Origin: SCUS01 sp966211675
GTDB lineage: Bacteria > Myxococcota_A > Polyangia > Polyangiales > Ga0077539
Direction: 5' to 3'
DNA length: 64,000 bases
Assembly: GCA_966211675.1 (NCBI GenBank)
Contig: CBIHPK010000009.1
Location: 1-64,000, forward strand
Positions 55,192 to 64,000 of this stretch are shown here, piece by piece. The notes beneath the pieces are model-generated. The model saw only the letters and a list, made by a program, of their open reading frames with translations, searched no databases and was not told the DNA's origin. The position numbers and the translations under genes are program-made. Each line of letters opens with the position of its first letter. Within the stretch, counting starts at the first letter, position 1.

Positions 55192-56232
55192 ATGGTGATC
55201 CCCGAGGCGCTGCGACGGTCGCTGCGGATGGCGGTGCTGATCGCGAGCCTCCCCGCGGCGGCGCTCGCGCTCGCGCTCCGGTCGCGCGGGGCGGTGGCGC
55301 TGGCGGTGCTCGCGGGGGGCCTCGGGTGGTGGTTCGCGGGCCTCGTCGCGGAGGCGGTGCGGGCCGAGGTGGCGGCGGCGGCGGAGCGGCTGCGCGTGAT
55401 GGCCGCGGGCGCGACGGAGGCGGCGGGCGCAGCGGGCGACGGCGCGCTGCACCGGGCGGTGGACGCGTGGGGGCAGCGCTTCGCGGCGGAGCGGGCGCGG
55501 CACCGGGAGGCGCTCACCCGGCTGGAGGAGACCGAGCGGCGGAGGGAGGCGTGGCTGGCCACGCTGCGCCATGAGCTGCGCACGCCGCTCAACGCCATCG
55601 TGGGCTTCACCGAGCTGCTCGCGGCGGAGGTCGACGGGCCGCTCACGGAGGCGCAGCGGGAGGACGTGGACACCATCGCCAACGCGGGCGGGCACCTGCG
55701 CCTGCTGGTCGAGGACGTGTTCGACCTCTCCGCGATGACCACCGGGACCTTCCCCGTGACGAGGGTGCGGGCCAACGTCGCGGCGGTGGTGCGGGACGTG
55801 GTGCGCGAGGCCGAGGGGCTGGCGCGCACCAAGGGGGTCTCGCTGCGCTGGGAGGGTCCGTCGGAGGCGGAGGCGTGGGTCGACGCGGTGGCCATCCGGC
55901 GGGCGCTCACCAACCTGGTGGTCAACGCCATCGAGCACGCCGGGGGCGAGGTGAGGGTGATCCTCGCGGTGAAACCCTCGACGCTGACGGTGGCGGTGCG
56001 GGACAACGGTCCGGGCATCGCGCCGGGGGAGCTGAAGCGCTTGTTTCGCCCCTTCGAGCGGGGGCGCACGGCGGAGGCTCGGGGCGCGGGGCTCGGGCTC
56101 GCGATCACCCTCGGGCTCGTCGAGGTGCACGGGGGCACGCTCTCCGCGCAGGCCAACGAGGACCGCGGGAGCACCTTCACGGTGACGCTGCCGGCGGGGA
56201 TGGTCCCGCTGGAGGGAGGAGGCGCCGCGTGA
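55192..56232 (+). CDS. sensor histidine kinase (intact)
   Basis: 346 residues. Two N-terminal membrane helices (about 14-28 and 33-54) with almost no extracellular loop, a HAMP-like/coiled helix, HisKA (H127 in LRHELRTPLNAIVGF), and a HATPase domain with N box TNLVVNAIEHA, G1 DNGPGI, F box FRPFERG and G2 GLGLAIT. A complete kinase; no response regulator gene is found in this window. The stop overlaps the GTG of the next kinase gene. Confidence 0.93.
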   Translation: MVIPEALRRSLRMAVLIASLPAAALALALRSRGAVALAVLAGGLGWWFAGLVAEAVRAEVAAAAERLRVMAAGATEAAGAAGDGALHRAVDAWGQRFAAERARHREALTRLEETERRREAWLATLRHELRTPLNAIVGFTELLAAEVDGPLTEAQREDVDTIANAGGHLRLLVEDVFDLSAMTTGTFPVTRVRANVAAVVRDVVREAEGLARTKGVSLRWEGPSEAEAWVDAVAIRRALTNLVVNAIEHAGGEVRVILAVKPSTLTVAVRDNGPGIAPGELKRLFRPFERGRTAEARGAGLGLAITLGLVEVHGGTLSAQANEDRGSTFTVTLPAGMVPLEGGGAA

Positions 56233-57248
56233 GCGATGGTCGGTCGGTGATCGAGGCGCTACCGCAGCGGGCGGCGCTGGCGCTCGGGGCGCCGCTGTCC
56301 CTGGCGGGCGCGGCGCTGGGGTGGACCGCGACGAGCGCCCCCGCGGCGCTGCTGGGCGCGGCGGTGCTGGGCACCGTCGGGGCGCTGGTGGGCGCGGCGC
56401 TCGGGCGCCGGGCGAGGGCGGACCTGCACGCGGTGGCCGAGCAGATGGCGTCGAGCGGGGCGGACGCTCCCGGCGGGGACGCGATGGCGGCGGCGCGGGT
56501 GGCGGCGCAGGCGGCGATGGCGGCGATGGGGTTGGACCAGCGGCGGGCGATCACGGCGCGGCTGGAGGGGGCGCGCTTACGTAGCTTCGTATTGGCGGGG
56601 GTGAGCCACGACCTGCGCGGGCCGCTCAACAGCCTGATCGGGTTCACGGACATCCTCGGCGCGGAGGTCGACGGGCCGCTGACCCCGGGGCAGGTGGAGA
56701 GCGTCGAGGCGCTGGCGCGCGGGGGCCGCGAGCTGCTGCGCCGGGTCGACGACCTGCTGGACGCGGCGCGTCTGGACGCCGGCCGGATGACGCTCGACCG
56801 CTCTCGGGTGTCGCTGCGAGAGCTGCTGGACGCGGCGCGGGCCATCGCGCTGGAGCGCCTCGGGGAGGCGGGCGCATCGACCGAGGGCCTGCGGGTGGAC
56901 GGGGCGCTCGACGCCACGGTGGTGGTCGACCGGGGGCGCATGGCGCAGGCGCTGGGGGCGCTGCTGGCCTTCGCTCGGGCGGCGTCGACGGAGGGAGCGA
57001 GGGCGGAGGTGCGGGTCGACCCGGAGGGCGGCTGCGCGATCACGCTGGCGGTGCCGGGCACGCGAGAGCTGAGGGCGTGGCTGGAGGATCCGCTGGAGGT
57101 TCCGCCGGCGGGGGTGCGGGCGCCGGTGGGCCTCGGGCTGGCGGTGAGCGTGGCGCGGCGGGTGATCGCGCTCCACGGCGGCGCGCTGGAGGCCGACGAC
57201 GCGGTCGACGGGAGGATCACCCTGCGGGCGCGCCTCCCCGGGGGATAA
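56229..57248 (+). CDS. histidine-kinase-like protein with degenerate ATPase domain
   Basis: 339 residues from GTG 56229 (GTGA overlap). Two membrane helices and a HisKA domain with phosphoacceptor H127 in SHDLRGPLNSLIGF match its upstream partner in position. In the HATPase domain the N-box Asn is gone (AQALGALLAFARAAS), the G1 DxGxG motif is replaced by a short VPGTRELR segment, and only the G2 remnant VGLGLAV is kept. It therefore probably cannot bind ATP normally, and may act as a phosphotransfer or regulatory partner of the first kinase. A stem (CTTGGG/CCCAAG) lies just after the stop, near 57268-57281. Confidence 0.85.
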   Translation: MSDGRSVIEALPQRAALALGAPLSLAGAALGWTATSAPAALLGAAVLGTVGALVGAALGRRARADLHAVAEQMASSGADAPGGDAMAAARVAAQAAMAAMGLDQRRAITARLEGARLRSFVLAGVSHDLRGPLNSLIGFTDILGAEVDGPLTPGQVESVEALARGGRELLRRVDDLLDAARLDAGRMTLDRSRVSLRELLDAARAIALERLGEAGASTEGLRVDGALDATVVVDRGRMAQALGALLAFARAASTEGARAEVRVDPEGGCAITLAVPGTRELRAWLEDPLEVPPAGVRAPVGLGLAVSVARRVIALHGGALEADDAVDGRITLRARLPGG

Positions 57249-57345
57249 AGCCCGGCAGGGCTGGCGTCTTGGGGGCCCAAGGGCGCTGGTTCGAGGTGAC
57301 GGTCCCATGGTAGAGCGTCGAGCCCTTCCGGGGGCGACACACGCA

Positions 57346-58338
57346 ATGGCAGAGACCGCACGAAGCAAGCAGGGCGCGAACATCTCCCCGGTCGCCCACG
57401 AGGTGGCGCAGAAGCTCTTCCGGGCGGTGTCGGTGGCGCTCTCGGGCAAGCCCGACGTGGTCGAGCGCTCGGTGATCACCCTGCTGGCGCGCGGGCACCT
57501 GCTGATCGAGGACGTCCCGGGGGTGGGCAAGACCACGTTGGCGAGGGCGCTGGCGAGGGCGCTGGGGACGGAGTTTCGCCGGGTGCAGTGCACGAGCGAC
57601 CTGATGCCCTCGGAGCTGCTGGGGGTGAACGTCTACAACGCCAGCGAGCGGCGCTTCGAGTTTCGTCCGGGTCCGGTGTTCACGCACTTCCTGGTGGCCG
57701 ACGAGATCAACCGGGCGACGCCGAAGACGCAGAGCGCGCTGCTCGAGGTGATGAGCGAGCGGCAGGTGTCCATCGACGGGGTGACGCACCTGCTGGAGGA
57801 GCCCTTCGCGGTGATCGCCACGCAGAACCCCGACGACGCCGCGGGGACGTACCCGCTGCCGGAGTCGCAGCTCGACCGGTTCCTGCTGCGCACGGCGGTG
57901 GGCTATCCGGCGGCGGCGGTGGAGAAGCAGATCCTGTCGACGCGCGGGGGGACCGAGCCGGTGGACACCATCGAGGCGGTGCTGACGCTGGCGCAGCTGG
58001 TGGCGGCGCAGCGCGAGGTCGACGCGGTGGCGCTGGAGGCGTCGGTGGTGGACTACGCGTACGCGCTGGTGAGCGCGACGCGCTCGCACGAGCAGGTGGC
58101 GGTGGGGGTGTCGACGCGCGGGGCGCTGGCGTTCATCCGCGCGGCCAAGGCGAGGGCGATCGTGAAGGGCAGGGCGTACGTGATCCCCGACGACCTGAGC
58201 GAGCTGGCGGTGCCGGTGCTGGCGCACCGGGTGAGGGTGCAGGGGGCCGACCCGGGGCTGCTGCCGGGCGACGCGCGCCGCAACGACGCCGAGCGCATCG
58301 TGCACGAGATCGTGCAGCGGGTGGACGTGCCGATCTGA
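57346..58338 (+). CDS. MoxR-family AAA+ ATPase
   Basis: 330 residues from ATG 57346 (ATG 57307 is possible). Walker A EDVPGVGKTT, the MoxR-type signature DLMPSELLG and FEFRPGPVF, Walker B VADEINRATPKTQSALLEVM, sensor 1 ATQNP and PLPESQLDRFL are all present. MoxR proteins usually sit before DUF58 and VWA-domain genes and act as chaperones for metallo-enzyme or membrane complexes. Here none of those partners follows; a long nested palindrome is next. The role is therefore unclear. Confidence 0.93.
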   Translation: MAETARSKQGANISPVAHEVAQKLFRAVSVALSGKPDVVERSVITLLARGHLLIEDVPGVGKTTLARALARALGTEFRRVQCTSDLMPSELLGVNVYNASERRFEFRPGPVFTHFLVADEINRATPKTQSALLEVMSERQVSIDGVTHLLEEPFAVIATQNPDDAAGTYPLPESQLDRFLLRTAVGYPAAAVEKQILSTRGGTEPVDTIEAVLTLAQLVAAQREVDAVALEASVVDYAYALVSATRSHEQVAVGVSTRGALAFIRAAKARAIVKGRAYVIPDDLSELAVPVLAHRVRVQGADPGLLPGDARRNDAERIVHEIVQRVDVPI

Positions 58339-58378
58339 CGGGGGCGGAGGGTGCGGCGAGGGCGCGGCGGTGGGGATA

Positions 58379-58632
58379 TCCCCGGTACGACCGCGAGGCT
58401 GGCGACGGGGAGTCTCCGGTACGACCGCGAGGCCGTCAGTAGCCCGAGCCAGACCCCAGCCCGTAAGGGCGGGGGTGCGACCTACCAATTGGCCAGCGAG
58501 GAATTCTGACGCGCCCCTGCCCGGAAACCGACGACGTTTCCGGACGACGACTGGCTACGTGGTAGGTCGCACCCGCTCCCTCACGGTCGCGGTCTGGCTC
58601 GGGCTACTGACGGCCTCGCGGTCGTACCGGGG
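58379..58632. repeat. long nested inverted repeat (about 0.25 kb)
   Basis: A 40-base perfect inverted repeat pairs 58416-58455 with 58591-58630. The arms continue through about 16 weakly matched bases to 15 more perfect bases (58473-58487 against 58560-58574). Inside, a GCCAG/CTGGC pair and a CCGGAAAC-N7-GTTTCCGG hairpin (58521-58543) add two more layers. A second copy of the arm tip (20 bases, 58379-58398) pairs with 58613-58632 instead. No coding frame fits. The whole 326-base gap (58339-58664) between convergent genes is this element plus short flanks. Confidence 0.9.
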
Positions 58633-58664
58633 AAGCGCTTGCCGACGCCTCGCGCTCGTACCCG

Positions 58665-59482
58665 CTACCAGCGGATCGCGGACACGTCGTACGCCGTGCC
58701 CCCGACCGGCGGCTGCGTCGTATCGAACGCGCCCGACGCTCCGAGCACCGCCAGCGTCCCGCCCGCGACCACCACGCCAATCCCCGTCCAGAACCACCAG
58801 CGCGAGGTGATCGCGGGCTCGGCCGAAGGCGCAGGGCGATCGGGCTGCGAGGGGTGCGGCGTGACCGCGACCCGCGCGGGCGTCCTCACCACCGCCGGCG
58901 TCATCGTGGGCGTCACCGTGGGCGTCGGAGCGCCCTCCGCGGCGAGCTCGGTGTCCCAGGTGACGCGCCCACCCGGGGCGAGCTGCACCTCGCGCTGCTG
59001 CGCGGCGTGCGAGGGCGCCGTGGCCACGAGCAGGTGGCTCCCCGGATCGAGCGCGAGCTCATCGCCCGTCACGGCCTGCGGGCGGCCGTCGACGGTGAGG
59101 GAGAAGGGCGCCGGGCGGATGCGCAGCACCACCACGGGCATGTCGCGGCGGAGCTCGGCGATGCGCTCGCGCACCGACTGGACGCGGTCGGGGGGCAGGC
59201 GGGAGCCTCCTTCGGAGAGGTAGCGCTCGTAGGTGGCGATGGCCTGCTGGTGGCGGCCGAGGCGCGTGTACGCCGAGGCGAGGTTGTAGAGCACCACCGC
59301 GACGGGGCGCAGCCGGTAGGACTCCTCGAAGGCCGCGACGGCGTTGGCGAAGCGGCCCGCGTCGACGTCGGCGATGCCCCGGTCGAAGGCCGCGCGGGCC
59401 TGGACATCGGGGGCCGCGGGCTGCGCGAAGGCGAGCGAGGGCGTGAGCGCGAGGAGGGCGGCGAGGAAGGAGGCGCGGAGGT

Positions 59483-59486
<4 letters not shown>
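58665..59486 (-). CDS. secreted TPR protein with PEGA-like domain and membrane helix
   Basis: 273 residues. Signal peptide (ending AFA|Q), a TPR region (AFDRGIADVDAGRFANAVAAFEESYRLRP and VVLYNLASAYTRLGRHQQAIATYERYL), a PEGA-like beta domain (PFSLTVDGRPQAVTGDELALDPGSHLLVATA), a Thr/Pro-rich linker and one C-terminal membrane helix (FWTGIGVVVAGGTLAVLGASG). The start overlaps the kinase stop (ATGA). Same architecture as the protein at 49351-50343. Confidence 0.8.
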
Positions 59487-60757
<1,271 letters not shown>

Positions 60758-60819
60758 CGCGACGGGCAAGCTATCGCATGCAGGAGGGAGTCGCGAGGAG
60801 GCGGTGAGGGCTGGTCCGC

Positions 60820-61986
60820 TCAGGGCTGGACGACCTCGGAGCCGCTGCAGTTGCGGAGCGTGTTGGAGTTGCTCCGGCACGGGCCCGCGTTGCAGGCGCC
60901 CGGGCAGGTCGAGCAGGAGTACTGGCTGACCGCGAGGCAGTAGGTGCCGAAGGTCGGATCGGTGAAGCCGCCCGATCGCGAGCAGGACCAGTTGTCGCTG
61001 CCCGAGTAGGCCACTGGCTGCGTGGTGCACACCGTGGCGGCGAGCTTCCAGGCGCGGCACGCGGCGCTGTCGCCGGCGTTGTAGGGGTAGGTCCCGCCGA
61101 GGGCGGTCGGCGCGGTGGTGGTGTAGCCGGTGGTGACGCAGCCCGCGATGGGCGAGGTCCAGCCGTGGTAGAGCGGCATCGAGGCGCACATACCCGCGAC
61201 GCACACCTGAGCCGCCGGGCACGCCAGGTTGCACGCTCCGCAGTTGCCGGAATCGCTGGTGAGATCACGGCACAAGGCGCCACAGAGCGTCCGCCCGATC
61301 GAACAGGCAGTGCCTCCAACGTCCGTGAAAAGCGATGAATCCATCACGACATCGACTGGTGTCACGACATCGACTGGTGTCACGACGTCGACGATATCGA
61401 CTCCAGTGACATCCATGGACTTGCTGACGTCAGCACTCGCGTCCACCCGCGCATCGACCACTGCGACCGCTGCGGCGTCGGTCCCGCTGAAGGGCCGCAC
61501 CATCTCCTGCGCCCGCGTCGCCGCCTCGCACCGCCCGCTGTCCACCGCGCACCGCTGCTCGCTCGCGCACCTCACTCCCGCGCACGCTGACGCCACCAGC
61601 AGCGTCACCTCCTGCGTCGCGCCCCTCGCGAACCTCACCACCGCGCGCTGCGCCACCACCGACGTCGCCGCGGTGCACCCGTTGGGATCGCCGCAGCCCA
61701 GCGCCTCGATCCACACCGGGGTCTCGGTGTCGTCACCCGCGGTCATGCCCACCAGCAGCGGCAGCGGCCGTCGCTCCCCGCCTGCGCCCAGGGCCGTGGT
61801 GCGCGCGCTGCGCAGCGGACCCGCCGCACCCTCGCGCCGCACCGTGAGCACCACCGACTGCACCCGCTGGCCGGGGCCCCAGGCGAGCTCCGAGTCCACG
61901 CGTACGACCAACTCGGTGCGCGGCTGCTCGCAGCCCGCTGCCAGTGCGACCGCGGCCCACCCCATCGCGATCGCTCCTCGCCGCAT
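60820..61986 (-). CDS. Cys-rich lipoprotein
   Basis: 388 residues from ATG 61986. Lipobox LAAGC near residue 19, a beta-rich domain of about 150 residues (ELVVRVDSELAWGPGQRVQSVVLTV), a linker with DVVTPVDVVTPVDVV repeats, and a Cys-rich tail with CGALCRDLTSDSGNCGACNLAC, a pattern seen in myxobacterial surface proteins. The last 120 residues are Cys/Ser/Tyr-rich and may be a disulfide-bonded domain. Upstream of, and on the same strand as, the kinase gene. Confidence 0.75.
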   Translation of the reverse strand: MRRGAIAMGWAAVALAAGCEQPRTELVVRVDSELAWGPGQRVQSVVLTVRREGAAGPLRSARTTALGAGGERRPLPLLVGMTAGDDTETPVWIEALGCGDPNGCTAATSVVAQRAVVRFARGATQEVTLLVASACAGVRCASEQRCAVDSGRCEAATRAQEMVRPFSGTDAAAVAVVDARVDASADVSKSMDVTGVDIVDVVTPVDVVTPVDVVMDSSLFTDVGGTACSIGRTLCGALCRDLTSDSGNCGACNLACPAAQVCVAGMCASMPLYHGWTSPIAGCVTTGYTTTAPTALGGTYPYNAGDSAACRAWKLAATVCTTQPVAYSGSDNWSCSRSGGFTDPTFGTYCLAVSQYSCSTCPGACNAGPCRSNSNTLRNCSGSEVVQP

Positions 61987-62177
61987 GGCCGCGACGCTAC
62001 CAGACTCACCCGCCGCCACCCGCCGCCACCCGCCGCGGGTGCAGGGGTCGACGCGGGGCTGCTGTCGGGCGACGCGCGATTGGCGATCCGTCGAGACGTG
62101 CAAATCGAGAGTCGTTCAGTCGGGGTTTCATCGCCATCTCTCACCCGTCGGTCGTAGAGAAGCTGAGGAGCACAGAG

Positions 62178-62459
62178 ATGATCGACCTCGACCAACTGCC
62201 CTACAACCCCGCGCTGGAGCGCTGGGAAGAAGACGTGATGAAGCGGCGCGGAGCCCGGCTGCAGGCCGAGAGCGAGGCCCGCGGGGAGGCCCGCGGCGAG
62301 GCGCTGATGCTGCTCAGGATCCTCCGGCGTCGCGGCCTCGACGTGAGCCCCGAGACCGAGGCCCGCCTCCTCGCGACCACCGACACCGCCCTCCTCGAAC
62401 GCTGGGCCGATCGCGCCCTCGACGCGGCCTCCATCGAGGCCGTCTTCGCCGAACCCTGA
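62178..62459 (+). CDS. small protein resembling the C-terminal tail of Rpn-family nucleases
   Basis: 93 residues from ATG 62178 with GAGGAG upstream. The sequence resembles the end of Rpn/PD-(D/E)XK transposase-like proteins: ARGEARGEALMLL (ARGEA repeats), LRILRRRGLDVSPETEARLLATTD and LLERWADRALDAASIEAVF. The nuclease domain is absent upstream, so it is either a remnant or a stand-alone tail protein. Divergent from the Cys-rich lipoprotein and convergent with the next one. Confidence 0.65.
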   Translation: MIDLDQLPYNPALERWEEDVMKRRGARLQAESEARGEARGEALMLLRILRRRGLDVSPETEARLLATTDTALLERWADRALDAASIEAVFAEP

Positions 62460-62481
62460 CCGCCTCCTCCCGCTCACCGCA

Positions 62482-63594
62482 TCACCGCGCCGTGCGGCGG
62501 ATCGACCCGGCGCTGCCCCCAAGGCTCACGCTGGACCAGTAGACCGAGCTCGCATCGAGGGCGATGGCGTTGATGCCCGTGAGGCCCGTGCCCGGGACCT
62601 CGGCGATCACCCTCGCCGTGCACGCGCTCGGATCGCACGTCAGCAGCCGCCTCCCGTCGGCCCAGTAGACGCCCGTCGCGTCGGCGGCGAGGTCGATGAA
62701 GCCGCCGTTGCCCGTAGCCCCATCGGCGAGGCGGGTGAGCCCGGCGCCGTTGCGGTCGGTGCGAAACAGCCCGGTGTTGCTCAGCACGTAGACCGCGCTG
62801 CCGCGCACCGCGACACGCGTCGGGCTGCCCACCATCACCGGGAACTCCATCGGCGTGCACGACGTCGCCGCCGCGGCGCACTTCAGCACCGTGCCCGGGC
62901 GCATCGCGATGGGCAGGCCCGCGTTCACCCAGAAGACGTCCCCGCCCTCCACCGCGACGTCGGAGGTCCCGGTGCGGGATAGGTTGCTGATGGGCAGCGG
63001 CGAGGCCCAGCTCGTCCCGCGCACGATGGAGTTGCTGGCCGAGGTCCAGAAGATGTGGGGCCCCTCGATGGAGATGCGCTGCGTCGACTCGCCGGTGTTG
63101 AGGTTGGCGGGAGTCCCTGCGCCGCAGCCCGAGTGCGGACACGCGCGGGCCGCGCCGCGGACGGTGCTGTTGGCGTCCCGCTCGGTCCAGGCGAAGCGGG
63201 CCCCGTCGGCGTCGATGCTAGAGGTCGCGACGGAGTTCGAGCCCGTGGTGTACATCTGCTCGGGAGCCCCACCCCCGGTCGGGATGCGCCGCACCAGGTT
63301 GGCCTGCGTGAAGTAGAGGAACCCACCGCCGATGGCGAGGTCCGAGGGCGCCACGTTGTCGAGCACGATGGTCCCCTCGCCGACCATCGCAGGGACATCC
63401 TCCGCCGCGGGCACGTCCTGCACAGAGGGCACGTCCGTCGTGGTGGGGACATCCGTCGTGGGGACATCCGTCGTGGTGGGGACATCCGTCGTGACGGGAG
63501 CGTCGACCGCGGCGTCCGCCGAGGGCGCGGGATCGCTGCACCCCGCGAGGACCGACACCGAGAGCGCGAAGAGGAGGGAGGTGGAGTGCTTCAT
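62482..63594 (-). CDS. lipoprotein with DVPTTT linker and repeated beta blades
   Basis: 370 residues. Lipobox VLAGC near residue 19, a TTDVPTTTDVPTTDVP linker, then about six repeats of a beta-blade type: FLYFTQANLVRRIP, FAWTERDANSTV, IFWTSASNSIVRG, VFWVNAGLPIAM, VYVLSNTGLFRTD, VYWADGRRLLTC and VYWSSVSLGGS. This resembles a beta-propeller of the kind found in NHL and YncE proteins. Probably anchored to the outer membrane. Confidence 0.78.
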   Translation of the reverse strand: MKHSTSLLFALSVSVLAGCSDPAPSADAAVDAPVTTDVPTTTDVPTTDVPTTTDVPSVQDVPAAEDVPAMVGEGTIVLDNVAPSDLAIGGGFLYFTQANLVRRIPTGGGAPEQMYTTGSNSVATSSIDADGARFAWTERDANSTVRGAARACPHSGCGAGTPANLNTGESTQRISIEGPHIFWTSASNSIVRGTSWASPLPISNLSRTGTSDVAVEGGDVFWVNAGLPIAMRPGTVLKCAAAATSCTPMEFPVMVGSPTRVAVRGSAVYVLSNTGLFRTDRNGAGLTRLADGATGNGGFIDLAADATGVYWADGRRLLTCDPSACTARVIAEVPGTGLTGINAIALDASSVYWSSVSLGGSAGSIRRTAR

Positions 63595-63658
63595 CGCGGC
63601 CCATGGTGGACCCGTGTGCGGAGGCCGGGCCATCGCATGACCATGTGCTGTACGAGGC

Positions 63659-64000
63659 CTACCGACGCGGAGCGGTCGGCGTAGTCGCGGTCTCGCAGAC
63701 ACCGCCGCAGTCGCGGCCTCCGCGCGCCGGGTCGCAGCCGTCATCGGGGTCGTCGACGCACCGGCTTCCATCGGCGCAGCGGATGCCCGCGATGCCGCCG
63801 CAGAAGGTCCGGTGCGGGTGCATGATCGGGACGCAGCTCGCGACGCCGTGGGTCTCCTCGCAGCGCGTGTCCGGCGCGCAGAGGACCGCCGCGCAGGACG
63901 AGGGCGCAGGGATCGAGGGCTCGACGACGGGGGCGCCCGCGTCGATGACAACGGGCGCGCTCGGGGGCGGCGGAGGCGACGAGCTCGCCGGGGTCTGGCT
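63659..64000 (-). CDS. partial Cys-rich lipoprotein-like protein, runs off the window
   Basis: Reading the minus strand from base 64000 gives 113 residues and a TAG stop at 63661-63659, with no start inside the window. The peptide begins with a Ser/Pro-rich linker (SSSPPPPPSAPVVIDAG), then CAAVLCAPDTRCEETHG, HRTFCGGIAGIRCADGSRC, DDPDDGCDPARGG and DCGGVCE. The spaced Cys pairs point to a disulfide-rich extracellular domain; the gene continues to the right. Another minus-strand frame is also open here but is Arg/Ser-rich and without pattern. Confidence 0.7.
   Translation of the reverse strand, partial: SQTPASSSPPPPPSAPVVIDAGAPVVEPSIPAPSSCAAVLCAPDTRCEETHGVASCVPIMHPHRTFCGGIAGIRCADGSRCVDDPDDGCDPARGGRDCGGVCETATTPTAPRR

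Overview
The window looks like chromosome of a very GC-rich member of the Myxococcota, most likely order Polyangiales (Sandaracinus-like). This is inferred from gene content and not from a marker gene. The signs are several Hanks-type Ser/Thr kinases with HRDV[AS]P[GQ]N loops, an AgmX/PglI-type C-terminal domain, a zinc-ribbon/TPR protein over 1,200 residues long, FHA-linked regulators, Cys-rich CGNG...GE.CDD segments, and many lipoproteins with Asp-rich DVP, DAG or DVGFD linkers after the lipobox. No phage, plasmid, insertion sequence, CRISPR, rRNA or tRNA was seen. Genes are packed, and many adjacent pairs overlap by 4 bases (ATGA or GTGA).

Layout. 1-537: an 11-bp tandem repeat. 538-5387 (minus): acyl-CoA dehydrogenase, hrcA, an orphan type III secretion SctJ-like lipoprotein, and a pseudokinase-GYF-AgmX membrane protein. 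5448-8177 (plus): SDR reductase, GST and phospholipase D in one overlapping operon. 8188-12752: a lysyl-oxidase lipoprotein divergent from a monoheme beta-propeller lipoprotein, which is translationally coupled to a ferritin-like DUF455 protein and an ATP-grasp-like enzyme. 12761-15035: tatD, a small protein and smpB, convergent with comF. 15036-24107: a kinase-AAA signalling protein, a GNAT-like protein, a triple DsbA fusion, small unknown genes and a 0.7-kb gene-poor stretch with hairpin and operator-like motifs. 24055-27538: FHA-sigma54 activator, CorA, FHA-GGDEF cyclase. 27597-36769: the TPR protein, a lipoprotein, PhoH, an unknown gene, a kinase and a metzincin lipoprotein. 36783-39606: argG divergent from glutamate dehydrogenase. 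39608-42184: PrsW-like protease, LuxC-like reductase, small basic protein. 42304-46705: PP2C-cNMP protein, beta-propeller lipoprotein, SUI1, unknown protein, histidine phosphatase. 46716-51591 and 58665-61986: two similar sets of a kinase, a secreted TPR/beta-domain protein with one membrane helix, and a lipoprotein. 51615-57248: a four-repeat coiled protein, acyltransferase, rhomboid, and two sensor kinases of which the second has a degraded ATPase domain. 57346-58664: MoxR ATPase and a long nested palindrome. 62178-64000: an Rpn-like tail protein and two lipoproteins, the last running off the window.

Together the genes point to envelope signalling and surface proteins, core housekeeping (smpB, comF, argG, gdh, phoH, corA, hrcA), and some lipid and acyl-CoA metabolism. 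The least explained items are the DUF455/ATP-grasp/monoheme operon facing a lysyl oxidase, the orphan SctJ with its pseudokinase partner, the four-repeat protein at 51.6-52.7 kb, the degenerate histidine kinase and the nested palindrome at 58.4-58.6 kb.
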